The notes below the pieces were generated by a model that saw only the letters and a program-made list of their open reading frames with translations, was not told the DNA's origin and did not search any database. Positions 56,305 through 64,000 of a stretch of DNA of 64,000 nt are shown here, piece by piece; position 1 is the first letter of the stretch; every line of letters begins with the position of its first letter. Source of the DNA: Anaerococcus ihuae (lineage in GTDB: Bacteria; Bacillota; Clostridia; Tissierellales; Peptoniphilaceae); assembly GCF_928368155.1 (NCBI RefSeq), contig NZ_CAKMRU010000001.1:186001-250000 (forward strand), given 5' to 3'. A program made the translations under genes and the position numbers.

Positions 56305-57067
56305 AAGGCTTTTTGGTGGAGGAATAATTCTTTTTATATTAATTGCAATAACTTATCTTGGTGGAATTTATTTTGCAATTGGTTTTGGGATTTTTTCGTG
56401 TATTGCTGTAAAAGAATTGGTAAATGCACTGAAAAATTTGTCATACAATGTTCCTTTAAAATTTGCTATGGTAATAAATTTATTTTTTGTTATAAATGCC
56501 TTTAGCAATCATCAAAATTTATTTATGTTTGGCTTTACATCTATACTCATAGCAATTTTTGTATATATGATTTTTAATAAAAAATATAGGATGGAAGACT
56601 TTTTTGCACTTTTATTTGTAGTAACTTATGTTTCTATTTTTATGTCAAGTGCGATAAGAATTAATAATAAAATATATCTTTATATGTTATATATTATTGC
56701 TTGGGGCTCAGATACTTTTGCTTATCTTACAGGCTCAACTATTGGCAAACACAAAATCAAATCATTAGAATCAATCTCTCCTCACAAAACCATAGAAGGT
56801 TTTATCGGAGGAATTTGTGGAGCTGTGATTTTAAATTTGATTTATGTAAATTATGTAAAGCTTGACAAAAATATATTATTAGTAATTATTTTTACAATAA
56901 TTGCTGCATTTTTATCAGAAACTGGAGATTTAGTAGCATCATTTATAAAAAGAAAATGTAAAATAAAAGATTATGGAAATTTAATTCCAGGTCATGGAGG
57001 GATTTTGGATAGGTTTGATTCAATCTTATTTATCAGCCCTTGTCTTTATTTATTTACATTAATATAA
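56291..57067 (+). CDS. cdsA: Phosphatidate cytidylyltransferase CdsA
   Basis: 258 residues with about seven membrane helices and the family signatures AWGSDTFAYLTGSTIGKHK, SPHKTIEGFIGG and KDYGNLIPGHGGILDRFDS. It makes CDP-diacylglycerol for phospholipid synthesis. The ATG lies inside the last codons of uppS. In many Firmicutes dxr follows cdsA; here rseP does. Confidence 0.94.
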   Translation: MNLAKRLFGGGIILFILIAITYLGGIYFAIGFGIFSCIAVKELVNALKNLSYNVPLKFAMVINLFFVINAFSNHQNLFMFGFTSILIAIFVYMIFNKKYRMEDFFALLFVVTYVSIFMSSAIRINNKIYLYMLYIIAWGSDTFAYLTGSTIGKHKIKSLESISPHKTIEGFIGGICGAVILNLIYVNYVKLDKNILLVIIFTIIAAFLSETGDLVASFIKRKCKIKDYGNLIPGHGGILDRFDSILFISPCLYLFTLI

Positions 57068-57079
57068 GTTAGGAGAGAA

Positions 57080-58093
57080 ATGAAGTCGGTTATTTTATCT
57101 ATTATAATGTTCTTATTTTTGATTTTGATTCATGAATTTGGACATTTTATTATAGCGAAAAAAAGTGGAATTAAGGTTAATGAATTTGCCATTGGCATGG
57201 GACCTAAAATTTTTTCAAAACAAAAAGGAGAAACTCTTTATTCTGTAAATCTATTTCCAATTGGTGGATATTGTGCCATGGAAGGGGAAGATGATGAAAG
57301 TGATGATGAAAGATCCTTTGACAAGGCTCCAGCCTACAAGAGATTTTTAACAATTCTTGCAGGGCCTTTGACAAATTTGATTTTTGCAGCAATTTTATTT
57401 GCCATCGTATCTTTTAATACTGGAAAACCGTCAACAAAAATCGGTGAATTTACAAAAAACTCCCCGATAGAAAGTCAAGGTTTAAAAATAAATGATCAAA
57501 TAACAGAAATTTCAGGCGAAAAAATTAATGAATTTTCTGATATTTCAAAAAGATTAGAAGAATTTTATAAAAACCATGATAAAAATGAAGAAATTTCTTT
57601 GAAAGTAAAAAGAAATGATAAAGAAATTGAAAAAAATGTCAAGGTTAAATTTGAAGATAAAAGACCTCTACTTGGTTTTATTCCAAAAAATGAGGATGTA
57701 GGATTTTTTGAAGCTATTAAAATTGGAATAAAAGAAGTTGGGTCCATGATAGTCTTAATGTTTACAGTATTAAAAAGTTTGTTTACTGGAAAATTAGGAT
57801 TTTCAGCCCTATCTGGGCCAGTTGGTGTTGTAAAAGAAATGGGAAGACAGGCAAATCTTGGAGCAATGAATTTATTATTCTTTTTAGGATATATCAGTGT
57901 GAATTTAGGATTTTTTAACCTTTTACCAATTCCAGCCCTAGATGGATCGAAAATATTTACTTCCTTATTTGAAATGATTACAAAAAAAAGAGTAAATAAA
58001 AAAATTGAAGAAAAATTTACTATAGGAGGATTTATTCTCTTGTTGAGTTTAATTCTTCTAGTTACAATTAAAGATTTAATTAGCTTATTTTAA
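57080..58093 (+). CDS. rseP: Site-2 intramembrane metalloprotease RseP
   Basis: 337 residues. HEFGHF gives the zinc ligands, with a PDZ domain in the middle (about 125-205; SPIESQGLKINDQITEISG) and the third ligand region NLLPIPALDGSKIF. It cuts membrane-bound anti-sigma factors or signal-peptide remnants. AGGAG precedes ATG. Confidence 0.94.
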   Translation: MKSVILSIIMFLFLILIHEFGHFIIAKKSGIKVNEFAIGMGPKIFSKQKGETLYSVNLFPIGGYCAMEGEDDESDDERSFDKAPAYKRFLTILAGPLTNLIFAAILFAIVSFNTGKPSTKIGEFTKNSPIESQGLKINDQITEISGEKINEFSDISKRLEEFYKNHDKNEEISLKVKRNDKEIEKNVKVKFEDKRPLLGFIPKNEDVGFFEAIKIGIKEVGSMIVLMFTVLKSLFTGKLGFSALSGPVGVVKEMGRQANLGAMNLLFFLGYISVNLGFFNLLPIPALDGSKIFTSLFEMITKKRVNKKIEEKFTIGGFILLLSLILLVTIKDLISLF

Positions 58094-58103
58094 GGAGAAA
58101 AAA

Positions 58104-59162
58104 TTGAAAAAAACAAGAAAAGTTTATGTAGGAGATGTAGCCATAGGAGGAGGATCTCCTATTTCTATTCAATCAATGACAACAAAAGAAACAAAAAATA
58201 TAAAAGAAGTCGTAAAACAAATTAATGATTTTGAAAAGGCAGGTTGTGATATTTCAAGATCTGCAATAAATTCTCTTGAAGATGCAAGGGCAATTTCTGA
58301 AATTAAAAAGAAAACCAATCTTCCTTTTGTGGCAGATATACAATTTGATTATAAACTAGCTCTTGCTGCAATTGAAAATGGATGTGATTGCTTAAGAATA
58401 AATCCGGGAAATATTGGAGGAAGTGATAAGGTTAAAATTTTGGTTGAAAAATGCAAGGAGAAAAATATTCCTATAAGAATTGGAGTAAATTCTGGTTCTG
58501 TTCATAAGGATATGATAGAAAAATATAATGGAGTAAATGTTGATAGCCTTGTTTATTCTGCCCTTGATGAAGTAAAAGTTTTAGAAGATTTAGACTTTCA
58601 CGACATAGTTATTTCTATAAAATCATCAGATGTAAATACAATGATTGATGTAAATAGAAAAATTTCTTCGCTTTGTGATTATCCACTTCATTTGGGAGTT
58701 ACAGAAGCAGGTCCACTTTATCAAGCCTTGGTAAAATCATCAATTGGAATGGGATCTTTATTAAAAGATGGAATTGGAGATACAATTAGGGTTTCAATAA
58801 CAGGAGATCCAATAGAAGAGGTGAAGGCTGGAAAAACAATTTTAAAATCTTTAGGCCTAAGACGAGATGGAATTGATTTAGTTTCTTGTCCAACTTGTTC
58901 AAGGACAAGTGTAAACTTAGATGAAATTGTAAATGAGGCAAGCGAAAGACTTGATAAATTAAATTTAAATTTAAAAGTTGCCATAATGGGTTGTCCTGTA
59001 AATGGTCCAGGAGAGGCAAAAGAAGCTGATTATGGAATAGCTTGTGCAAAAGGCTATGGATTTTTATTTAAAAAAGGAATAACCATAAAAAAAGTAAAAC
59101 AAGAAGAAATAGTAGATAGTCTAATTGAAGAAATTTTGAAAGATGAGAAAAATGAAAATTAG
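58104..59162 (+). CDS. ispG: 4-hydroxy-3-methylbut-2-enyl diphosphate synthase IspG
   Basis: 352 residues from a TTG start with AAGGAG; no ATG is suitably placed nearby. The N-terminal TIM barrel has QSMTTKETKN and CLRINPGNIGG; the C-terminal 4Fe-4S ligands lie in SCPTCSRTSVN and GCPVNGPGEAKEADYG. It makes HMBPP in the non-mevalonate isoprenoid path, feeding UppS. Its last codons overlap polC. dxr, which should act earlier in this path, is absent from the cluster. Confidence 0.95.
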   Translation: MKKTRKVYVGDVAIGGGSPISIQSMTTKETKNIKEVVKQINDFEKAGCDISRSAINSLEDARAISEIKKKTNLPFVADIQFDYKLALAAIENGCDCLRINPGNIGGSDKVKILVEKCKEKNIPIRIGVNSGSVHKDMIEKYNGVNVDSLVYSALDEVKVLEDLDFHDIVISIKSSDVNTMIDVNRKISSLCDYPLHLGVTEAGPLYQALVKSSIGMGSLLKDGIGDTIRVSITGDPIEEVKAGKTILKSLGLRRDGIDLVSCPTCSRTSVNLDEIVNEASERLDKLNLNLKVAIMGCPVNGPGEAKEADYGIACAKGYGFLFKKGITIKKVKQEEIVDSLIEEILKDEKNEN

Positions 59163-62100
59163 TCTAAAATCAATTATTGATACTGATAAAGATTACTATA
59201 TAAAAAATGCTATATATTCAAAAAAATTAAATAAATTAAAATTAATAATTGTGGGAAAAAAAGAAAAGGAAATCGAAGAAAAATTAGAAAATCATTTTTC
59301 CTATGTAAATTTGGTTTTAAAATATGAAGATTTAAAAAATGAAAATTTAAAAGTTAATCCAATAGAAGAATTTTATAAAAACCAACCACTGCCAGATTTT
59401 TACGAAACAGGCTATGAAAATGATAAGGAAGAAATAGTAGAAGATAATAAAGAACAAATAAAAGAAAATTCTGAGAATAATGATATTTTCGATTTACCAA
59501 ATCTTGAAAATAAAAATGATGAAAATTTAAAAGAGGAAAAACCATCAAGCCTTAGAGATTTAAAAAAACTCGAGCTTGAAAATATGATCCAAAACGCCAG
59601 AAATAACAAGAAAAATTCTGAAAAAAATCAAAAAGATCCATCAGAAATTTTAAAATATGGAAGAAATATAAAGGCTGACGAATTTAAAATAGAAGAAATT
59701 TATGATAAAAAAGGCATGAATCTTTCATTAAAAGGTACAGTTTTTGGAATAGACATATTTGAATCAAAAAGAGGAAATTTCATTTATTCTTTTGACCTTG
59801 AAGATGAGTCAGATGCCATAGCTTGTAAAATGTTTGTTCAACCAAGAAATAAAAATAAACTTGATAATTTTAAAGAAAATATGGCTGTAAGAGTCCAAGG
59901 TGTTTTAAATTATGATGGATATTCTCATGAAGATGTTTTTACTGTAAATTCTATGGAAGAATGTGAAAAAAAAGAAAGACTTGATACCTATCCTAAAAAA
60001 AGAGTTGAGCTTGAAATTCATACAAAAATGACCAACCTTGATGGTTTTGTTGATATGGATGAACTTTCTAAAAAATTAAAAACTTGGGGACACACAGCTT
60101 GTGGAATTACAGATACAGAAACTCTCCAAGCCCTTCCAGATATGTATGATAAACTTGGGAAAAATGATATAAAAATGCTAGCAGGAGCAGAGCTTTTGTT
60201 AGTTGATAAAAATTTAAGAATTTTAACCAATAATTACAATAAAAAAATTAATGATATAAGTGATTTAAAAGATCAAAATTTTATTGTATTTGACTTGGAG
60301 ACTACTGGCCTTTACAAATATTCAGATAAAATTACAGAAATTGGTGCTGTAAAAATTCAAAATGGTGAAATTGTTGAAGTTTTTAATGAACTTGTAAATC
60401 CTGAAAAAATGATTCCTCAAAAGGTAGTTGAGCTTACAGGAATTACAAATGAAATGGTCATGGATAAGCCAAAAATTGATGAAATTTTACCAAAATTTTT
60501 AGAATTTTCAAAAGATTCATATTTTGTAGGACAAAATACAGATTTTGATATTGGTTTTATAAAAGAAGCATGCCATAACCAATCTTTAAAATTTGAACCA
60601 GTTTATTTGGATACTTTGCCAATGGCAAGGGCAATTTTTCCAACAATGGGAAGATTTTCTCTTGATAAACTTGCAAAAAAATTAGGAGTTGGACCATTTA
60701 ACCACCACAGGGCAAGCGATGATGCTTTAACAACTGCTAAGATTTTTATGAAATTATTTGAAAAAATCAAAGAAAAAAATAAAAACTTTAGTCTAGAAAA
60801 AATAAATTCTATAAAAACAAAATGGCCTCTTGCTCGTCATGAAAATTTCTCATCAATTATTTTTGCAAAAAATTATACTGGCCTTAAAAATCTTTATAAA
60901 ATAATTTCAGAATCTAGGATGAAATATTTTAATTTTGAAGCAAAAACTCCCTTTGATTTGGTAAAAGAAAATAAAGAAGGCTTGATTATAGGTTCTGGAG
61001 GCAAGGAAGGTCTTTTGTTTAAGGCTATAAGAGATGAATACTCAGAAGAAAAAATAGATGAAATCTGTGAATTTTTTGATTTTTTCCAAATAGAAGCACT
61101 TGGTGTATTTGCTGATGATTTAGAAAATGGATCAATAAGAGATGAAAATCAAATTATTGAAATAAATAAAAAAATAATCGAACTTGGTAAAAAACATAAT
61201 AAATTGGTTGTTGCAACTGGTTCTGTAAGATATATGGAAAAGAAAGATTATGTTCTTAGAAATATCCTTCACAAGGGACAATTTTTCCATTACAAGGAAA
61301 ATAATCCCCTATATTATTTAAAAACAACTAATGAAATGCTTGATGAATTTTATTATCTAGACGATCAAACAAAAAATGAAGTTGTAATTGATAATACAAT
61401 AAAAATTGCTGATAGCCTTGAAAGCATTATGCCAATTCCTCATGAAACTTTCCCACCAAAAATTGAAGGGTCAGATAAAAAATTAAAAGATACAACATAT
61501 GAAAAGGCGATTTCAATTTATGGAGATCCTCTTCCAGATATTGTAAAAACAAGACTTGATAAGGAGCTTGATTCTATAATTTCAAACGGTTATGCAGTTT
61601 TATATATAATTGCAAAAGAGCTTGTAGAAAAATCAAATGAAGATGGATATTTGGTTGGATCAAGAGGTTCGGTTGGTTCATCTTTTGCAGCTACTATGGC
61701 AAATATTACAGAAGTAAATCCACTTGCTCCTCATTACATTTGTCCATCATGTAAGCATTCAGAATTTATAACTGATGGTAGTGTTGGGGCTGGAATAGAT
61801 TTGCCAGATAAAACTTGTCCAAAATGCGGGGCAGAAATGAATAAAGACGGCCACGATATTCCTTTCGAAGTTTTCTTGGGATTTGAAGGGGACAAGGAAC
61901 CAGATATAGATTTGAATTTTGCTGGAGAATATCAACCAACAATTCACAAATATACAGAAGAATTATTTGGTGAAGGAAAAGTTTTTAGAGCTGGAACTAT
62001 TGGAACAATAAAAGACAATACGGCTTTTGGTTATATAAAAAAATATATGGAAGATAATGACCTAAATCTTTCCAACGCCCAAATTAGAAAATATCAAAGG

Positions 62101-63327
62101 GGACTTTTTGACGTAAAAAGAACTACTGGTCAACACCCAGGAGGACTTATGATTGTTCCAAATGATAAAGATATTTATGATTTTTCTCCAGTCCAATATC
62201 CAGCAGATGATGGAAAAGATGATATAAAAACAACACATTTTACTTACAATATGATGCATGGAGTAATTTTAAAACTGGATTTATTGGGCCATGATGTTCC
62301 TACAATTATTAGAAGCTTGCAAGATTTGACAGGAACAGATCCTTTGAAGCTTCAAATGGATGATGAAAATGTAATGAATATATTTTCTTCAACAAAACCC
62401 TTAAATATAAAATATGATTTTTCGAATAATGAAATAGGAACTTTGGGAATTCCAGAATTTGGAACATCTTTTGTAAGAGGAATGTTAAAAGATACTTTCC
62501 CAACCAAATTTTCTGAAATGACAAGAATTTCTGGACTTTCTCACGGAACGGATGTGTGGTTAAATAATGCTCAAGATTTGGTTAAATCAAAAACAGCAGG
62601 TTTTGATCAAATAATCTCAACTCGTGACGATATAATGAACTCATTGATTAATCTTGGACTTGATAAGAAAAAATCTTTCCAAATAATGGAAAAAGTAAGA
62701 AAGGGAAAAACTCTTTCAGAAGAAACTTTGTCTTATATGAAAGAAAATAAAGTTCCGGATTGGTACATTGATTCATGTCTTAAAATAAAATATCTTTTCC
62801 CAAAAGCTCATGCAGTTGCGTATTGCCTTATGAGTTATAGGATTGCTTATTACAAAGTTTATTATCCAAAAGCTTTTTATGCAACATATTTTTCTACAAA
62901 ATTAAATGATTTTCAATATTCAGTTATTGTAAAAGGATTAAAATCAATCCAATATGCTTTAAATGAAATTAATCAATTGGAAAAACCAACACAAAGAGAA
63001 AAAAATCTAAGATCATTGTTGGAAGTTGCAGAAGAGATGGCAGCAAGAGATATTAAAATAAAAAAAGCAGACTTATATAAGTCTGAAGCTGTTAAATTTA
63101 TTTTAGATGATGATGGAGAAATTTTACCTCCACTTTCAGCAGTCGATGATGTTTCAGAAGCTATGGCAAAAGATATAGTTGTAGAAAGAGAAAAATCTAA
63201 ATTTATTTCAATTGAAGATTTGAAAAAAAGGACTTCATTAAATAAAAATGCCCTAAATTCTTTAAAAAATTTAGAAATAATTGAAGGCTTGCAAGAAGAA
63301 AATCAAATGTCTTTATTTGATTTGTAA
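59143..63327 (+). CDS. polC: DNA polymerase III PolC-type alpha subunit
   Basis: 1394 residues, normal for PolC: an OB domain (about 180-280), a PHP domain split by a proofreading exonuclease (FIVFDLETTGL, NTDFDIGFIKEA, HHRASDDALTT), and a polymerase core with GYLVGSRGSVGSSF, zinc residues ICPSC and CPKCG, catalytic Asp in EPDIDLNFAGEYQ, and FRAGTIGT. The PHP metal site is degenerate: ELHLH reads ELEIH (E291), the usual TDH reads TDT, and GDVHY reads GSVRY (694-697). Exonuclease and polymerase residues are intact. Two ATGs (59143, 59152) are possible starts. Confidence 0.96.
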   Translation: MRKMKISLKSIIDTDKDYYIKNAIYSKKLNKLKLIIVGKKEKEIEEKLENHFSYVNLVLKYEDLKNENLKVNPIEEFYKNQPLPDFYETGYENDKEEIVEDNKEQIKENSENNDIFDLPNLENKNDENLKEEKPSSLRDLKKLELENMIQNARNNKKNSEKNQKDPSEILKYGRNIKADEFKIEEIYDKKGMNLSLKGTVFGIDIFESKRGNFIYSFDLEDESDAIACKMFVQPRNKNKLDNFKENMAVRVQGVLNYDGYSHEDVFTVNSMEECEKKERLDTYPKKRVELEIHTKMTNLDGFVDMDELSKKLKTWGHTACGITDTETLQALPDMYDKLGKNDIKMLAGAELLLVDKNLRILTNNYNKKINDISDLKDQNFIVFDLETTGLYKYSDKITEIGAVKIQNGEIVEVFNELVNPEKMIPQKVVELTGITNEMVMDKPKIDEILPKFLEFSKDSYFVGQNTDFDIGFIKEACHNQSLKFEPVYLDTLPMARAIFPTMGRFSLDKLAKKLGVGPFNHHRASDDALTTAKIFMKLFEKIKEKNKNFSLEKINSIKTKWPLARHENFSSIIFAKNYTGLKNLYKIISESRMKYFNFEAKTPFDLVKENKEGLIIGSGGKEGLLFKAIRDEYSEEKIDEICEFFDFFQIEALGVFADDLENGSIRDENQIIEINKKIIELGKKHNKLVVATGSVRYMEKKDYVLRNILHKGQFFHYKENNPLYYLKTTNEMLDEFYYLDDQTKNEVVIDNTIKIADSLESIMPIPHETFPPKIEGSDKKLKDTTYEKAISIYGDPLPDIVKTRLDKELDSIISNGYAVLYIIAKELVEKSNEDGYLVGSRGSVGSSFAATMANITEVNPLAPHYICPSCKHSEFITDGSVGAGIDLPDKTCPKCGAEMNKDGHDIPFEVFLGFEGDKEPDIDLNFAGEYQPTIHKYTEELFGEGKVFRAGTIGTIKDNTAFGYIKKYMEDNDLNLSNAQIRKYQRGLFDVKRTTGQHPGGLMIVPNDKDIYDFSPVQYPADDGKDDIKTTHFTYNMMHGVILKLDLLGHDVPTIIRSLQDLTGTDPLKLQMDDENVMNIFSSTKPLNIKYDFSNNEIGTLGIPEFGTSFVRGMLKDTFPTKFSEMTRISGLSHGTDVWLNNAQDLVKSKTAGFDQIISTRDDIMNSLINLGLDKKKSFQIMEKVRKGKTLSEETLSYMKENKVPDWYIDSCLKIKYLFPKAHAVAYCLMSYRIAYYKVYYPKAFYATYFSTKLNDFQYSVIVKGLKSIQYALNEINQLEKPTQREKNLRSLLEVAEEMAARDIKIKKADLYKSEAVKFILDDDGEILPPLSAVDDVSEAMAKDIVVEREKSKFISIEDLKKRTSLNKNALNSLKNLEIIEGLQEENQMSLFDL

Positions 63328-63543
63328 TTTATAACTCTAATAGAGATTAATTCTTTATTAGAGTTTTTTATTTGTTTTTAATAATCTAGAAAAATATGCA
63401 TATTTATAACAAGAAAATCCATTTATTTATCAAAGTTAAGTCATAGATATAAGTTTTTAATTATTTTTATTAAAAAAATCTTACAAATTATAAATTTTTT
63501 GATATAATACAAGCAATGATTAAAGAAAATTTTAGGAGTAGAT
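63328..63543. other. Intergenic stretch between polC and the DMT transporter
   Basis: 216 bp holding the polC terminator (AACTCTAATA 63333-63342 pairing with TATTAGAGTT 63356-63365, then TTTT) and, further on, a promoter: TTACAA 63481-63486, 16 bp, TATAAT 63503-63508, then AGGAGTA before ATG 63544. The middle is plain AT-rich sequence with no recognised element. Confidence 0.75.
63333..63369 (+). terminator. Terminator of the uppS-polC operon
   Basis: Perfect 10-bp stem AACTCTAATA / TATTAGAGTT with a 13-nt loop, followed by TTTT. Confidence 0.87.
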
Positions 63544-64000
63544 ATGAAAAATAAGCATAAGGGTGAGCTTTTGTTATTATTGACTTCCTTTATTTGGGGA
63601 TTTGCTTTTATTGCCCAAAAATTAGGAAGTGATTATATTGAGCCTTTTACCTTTAATTTTTTTAGAAATTTAACTGCAGGATTATTTTTGTTTGTATATT
63701 CAATTTTTAGAAAAAATAAAAATGCAAAAAAAATGGACACTTTTACAAAAACTGCAACTATCAGAGGGGCGATAGCCACAGGACTTGTTATGGCAATTGC
63801 TGTTAGTTTTCAACAAACAGGAGTTTATTTTACTACAAGTGGAAAGGCAGGCTTTATAACATCTCTTTATGTTGTTATTGTTCCGATTTTTGCAATTTTT
63901 ATGGGAAAAAAAATCTCGAAAAAAACGGGAATTTCTATTATTCTTGCTTTAATTGGTTTATATTTGTTGACAGTAAAGGTTGAGGATGGGTTTTCAATTA
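63544..64000 (+). CDS. EamA/DMT-superfamily transporter (3' truncated)
   Basis: The frame opens at ATG 63544 and runs off the end; 152 residues are visible. The N-terminus is typical for EamA transporters: LLLLTSFIWGFAFIAQKLG, then FTFNFFRNLTAGLFLFVYS and a helix with QQTGVYFTTSGKAGFITSLYVVIVPIFA. Ten membrane helices are expected in full, in two repeats; about four are present here. Likely an exporter of small metabolites; substrate unknown. Confidence 0.9.
   Translation, partial: MKNKHKGELLLLLTSFIWGFAFIAQKLGSDYIEPFTFNFFRNLTAGLFLFVYSIFRKNKNAKKMDTFTKTATIRGAIATGLVMAIAVSFQQTGVYFTTSGKAGFITSLYVVIVPIFAIFMGKKISKKTGISIILALIGLYLLTVKVEDGFSI

Overview
The window comes from a low-GC, Gram-positive-type anaerobe, most likely Bacillota of the Tissierellia/Peptoniphilaceae kind (Anaerococcus/Peptoniphilus-like). 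This placement is inferred from gene content, not from a marker search. Supporting signs are the very AT-rich sequence with AAA/GAA/ATT-type codons, strong AGGAGG ribosome sites, a PolC-type replicase in a uppS-cdsA-rseP-ispG-polC run, AddAB instead of RecBCD, a butyryl-CoA-dehydrogenase/ETF fusion, a flavodiiron protein and an Nfn-type transhydrogenase.

Layout. 1-2.9 kb: 3' part of an acyl-CoA dehydrogenase/EtfA/rubredoxin fusion and a flavodiiron protein. 2.9-6.8 kb: NAD synthetase, a phosphoesterase whose last codons lie inside a tRNA-Arg(CCG) gene, and two leftward genes (nucleoside deoxyribosyltransferase-like, DUF4230-like). 6.9-12.4 kb: a ykkC-class (probably PRPP) riboswitch with its terminator and the purC-E-F-M-N-D operon. 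12.6-14.7 kb: an RmlD-like reductase and a dicarboxylate/amino-acid symporter. 14.8-17.9 kb: a Zur-like regulator divergent from a zinc ABC uptake operon, with a perfect palindrome at the promoter. 18-29.6 kb: yaaA-sbcD-sbcC-addB-addA, a DNA-end-processing block. 29.6-33.6 kb: a YmfI-like reductase, an aldo/keto reductase, and pdxS divergent from a PdxR-type regulator. 33.6-38.7 kb: TetR with twin operators, an MMPL exporter and a secreted LxxG-heptad protein. 38.9-41.1 kb: the two NfnAB-like subunits. 41.2-45.6 kb: an ABC exporter, a membrane J-domain protein, a split ThrE-type exporter and msrA. 45.6-45.8 kb: a ~210-bp imperfect palindromic element flanked by a 13-bp direct repeat. 45.9-52.5 kb: small genes, cysteine desulfurase-mnmA, a pseudouridine synthase, yifB and an orphan GspE/PilB-like ATPase. 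52.6-55.4 kb: a two-gene accessory cassette (PLD-nuclease/P-loop ATPase plus a catalytically degenerate serine-recombinase-like protein). 55.6-63.3 kb: uppS-cdsA-rseP-ispG-polC. 63.5 kb to end: a truncated EamA/DMT transporter.

The strongest theme is repeated loss of glutamine-hydrolysing function. NadE has Gly where its glutaminase cysteine should be. PurF starts Met-Ser instead of Met-Cys and has an altered glutamine pocket. PdxS has no adjacent PdxT. Other cysteine-dependent proteins here (SbcC hook, NfnB FeS ligands, cysteine desulfurase, MnmA, MsrA, IspG) keep their cysteines, so this is not general cysteine loss. The simplest reading is an organism that meets these amide-nitrogen needs from free ammonia, plausible for an amino-acid fermenter. 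Separately, the rubredoxin domain of the first gene has lost all four iron ligands.

The best candidate for an undescribed system is the two-gene PLD-ATPase/dead-recombinase cassette at 52.7-55.4 kb, with its own consensus promoter, placed between housekeeping operons. Its function is unknown; an anti-mobile-element role is only a hypothesis.
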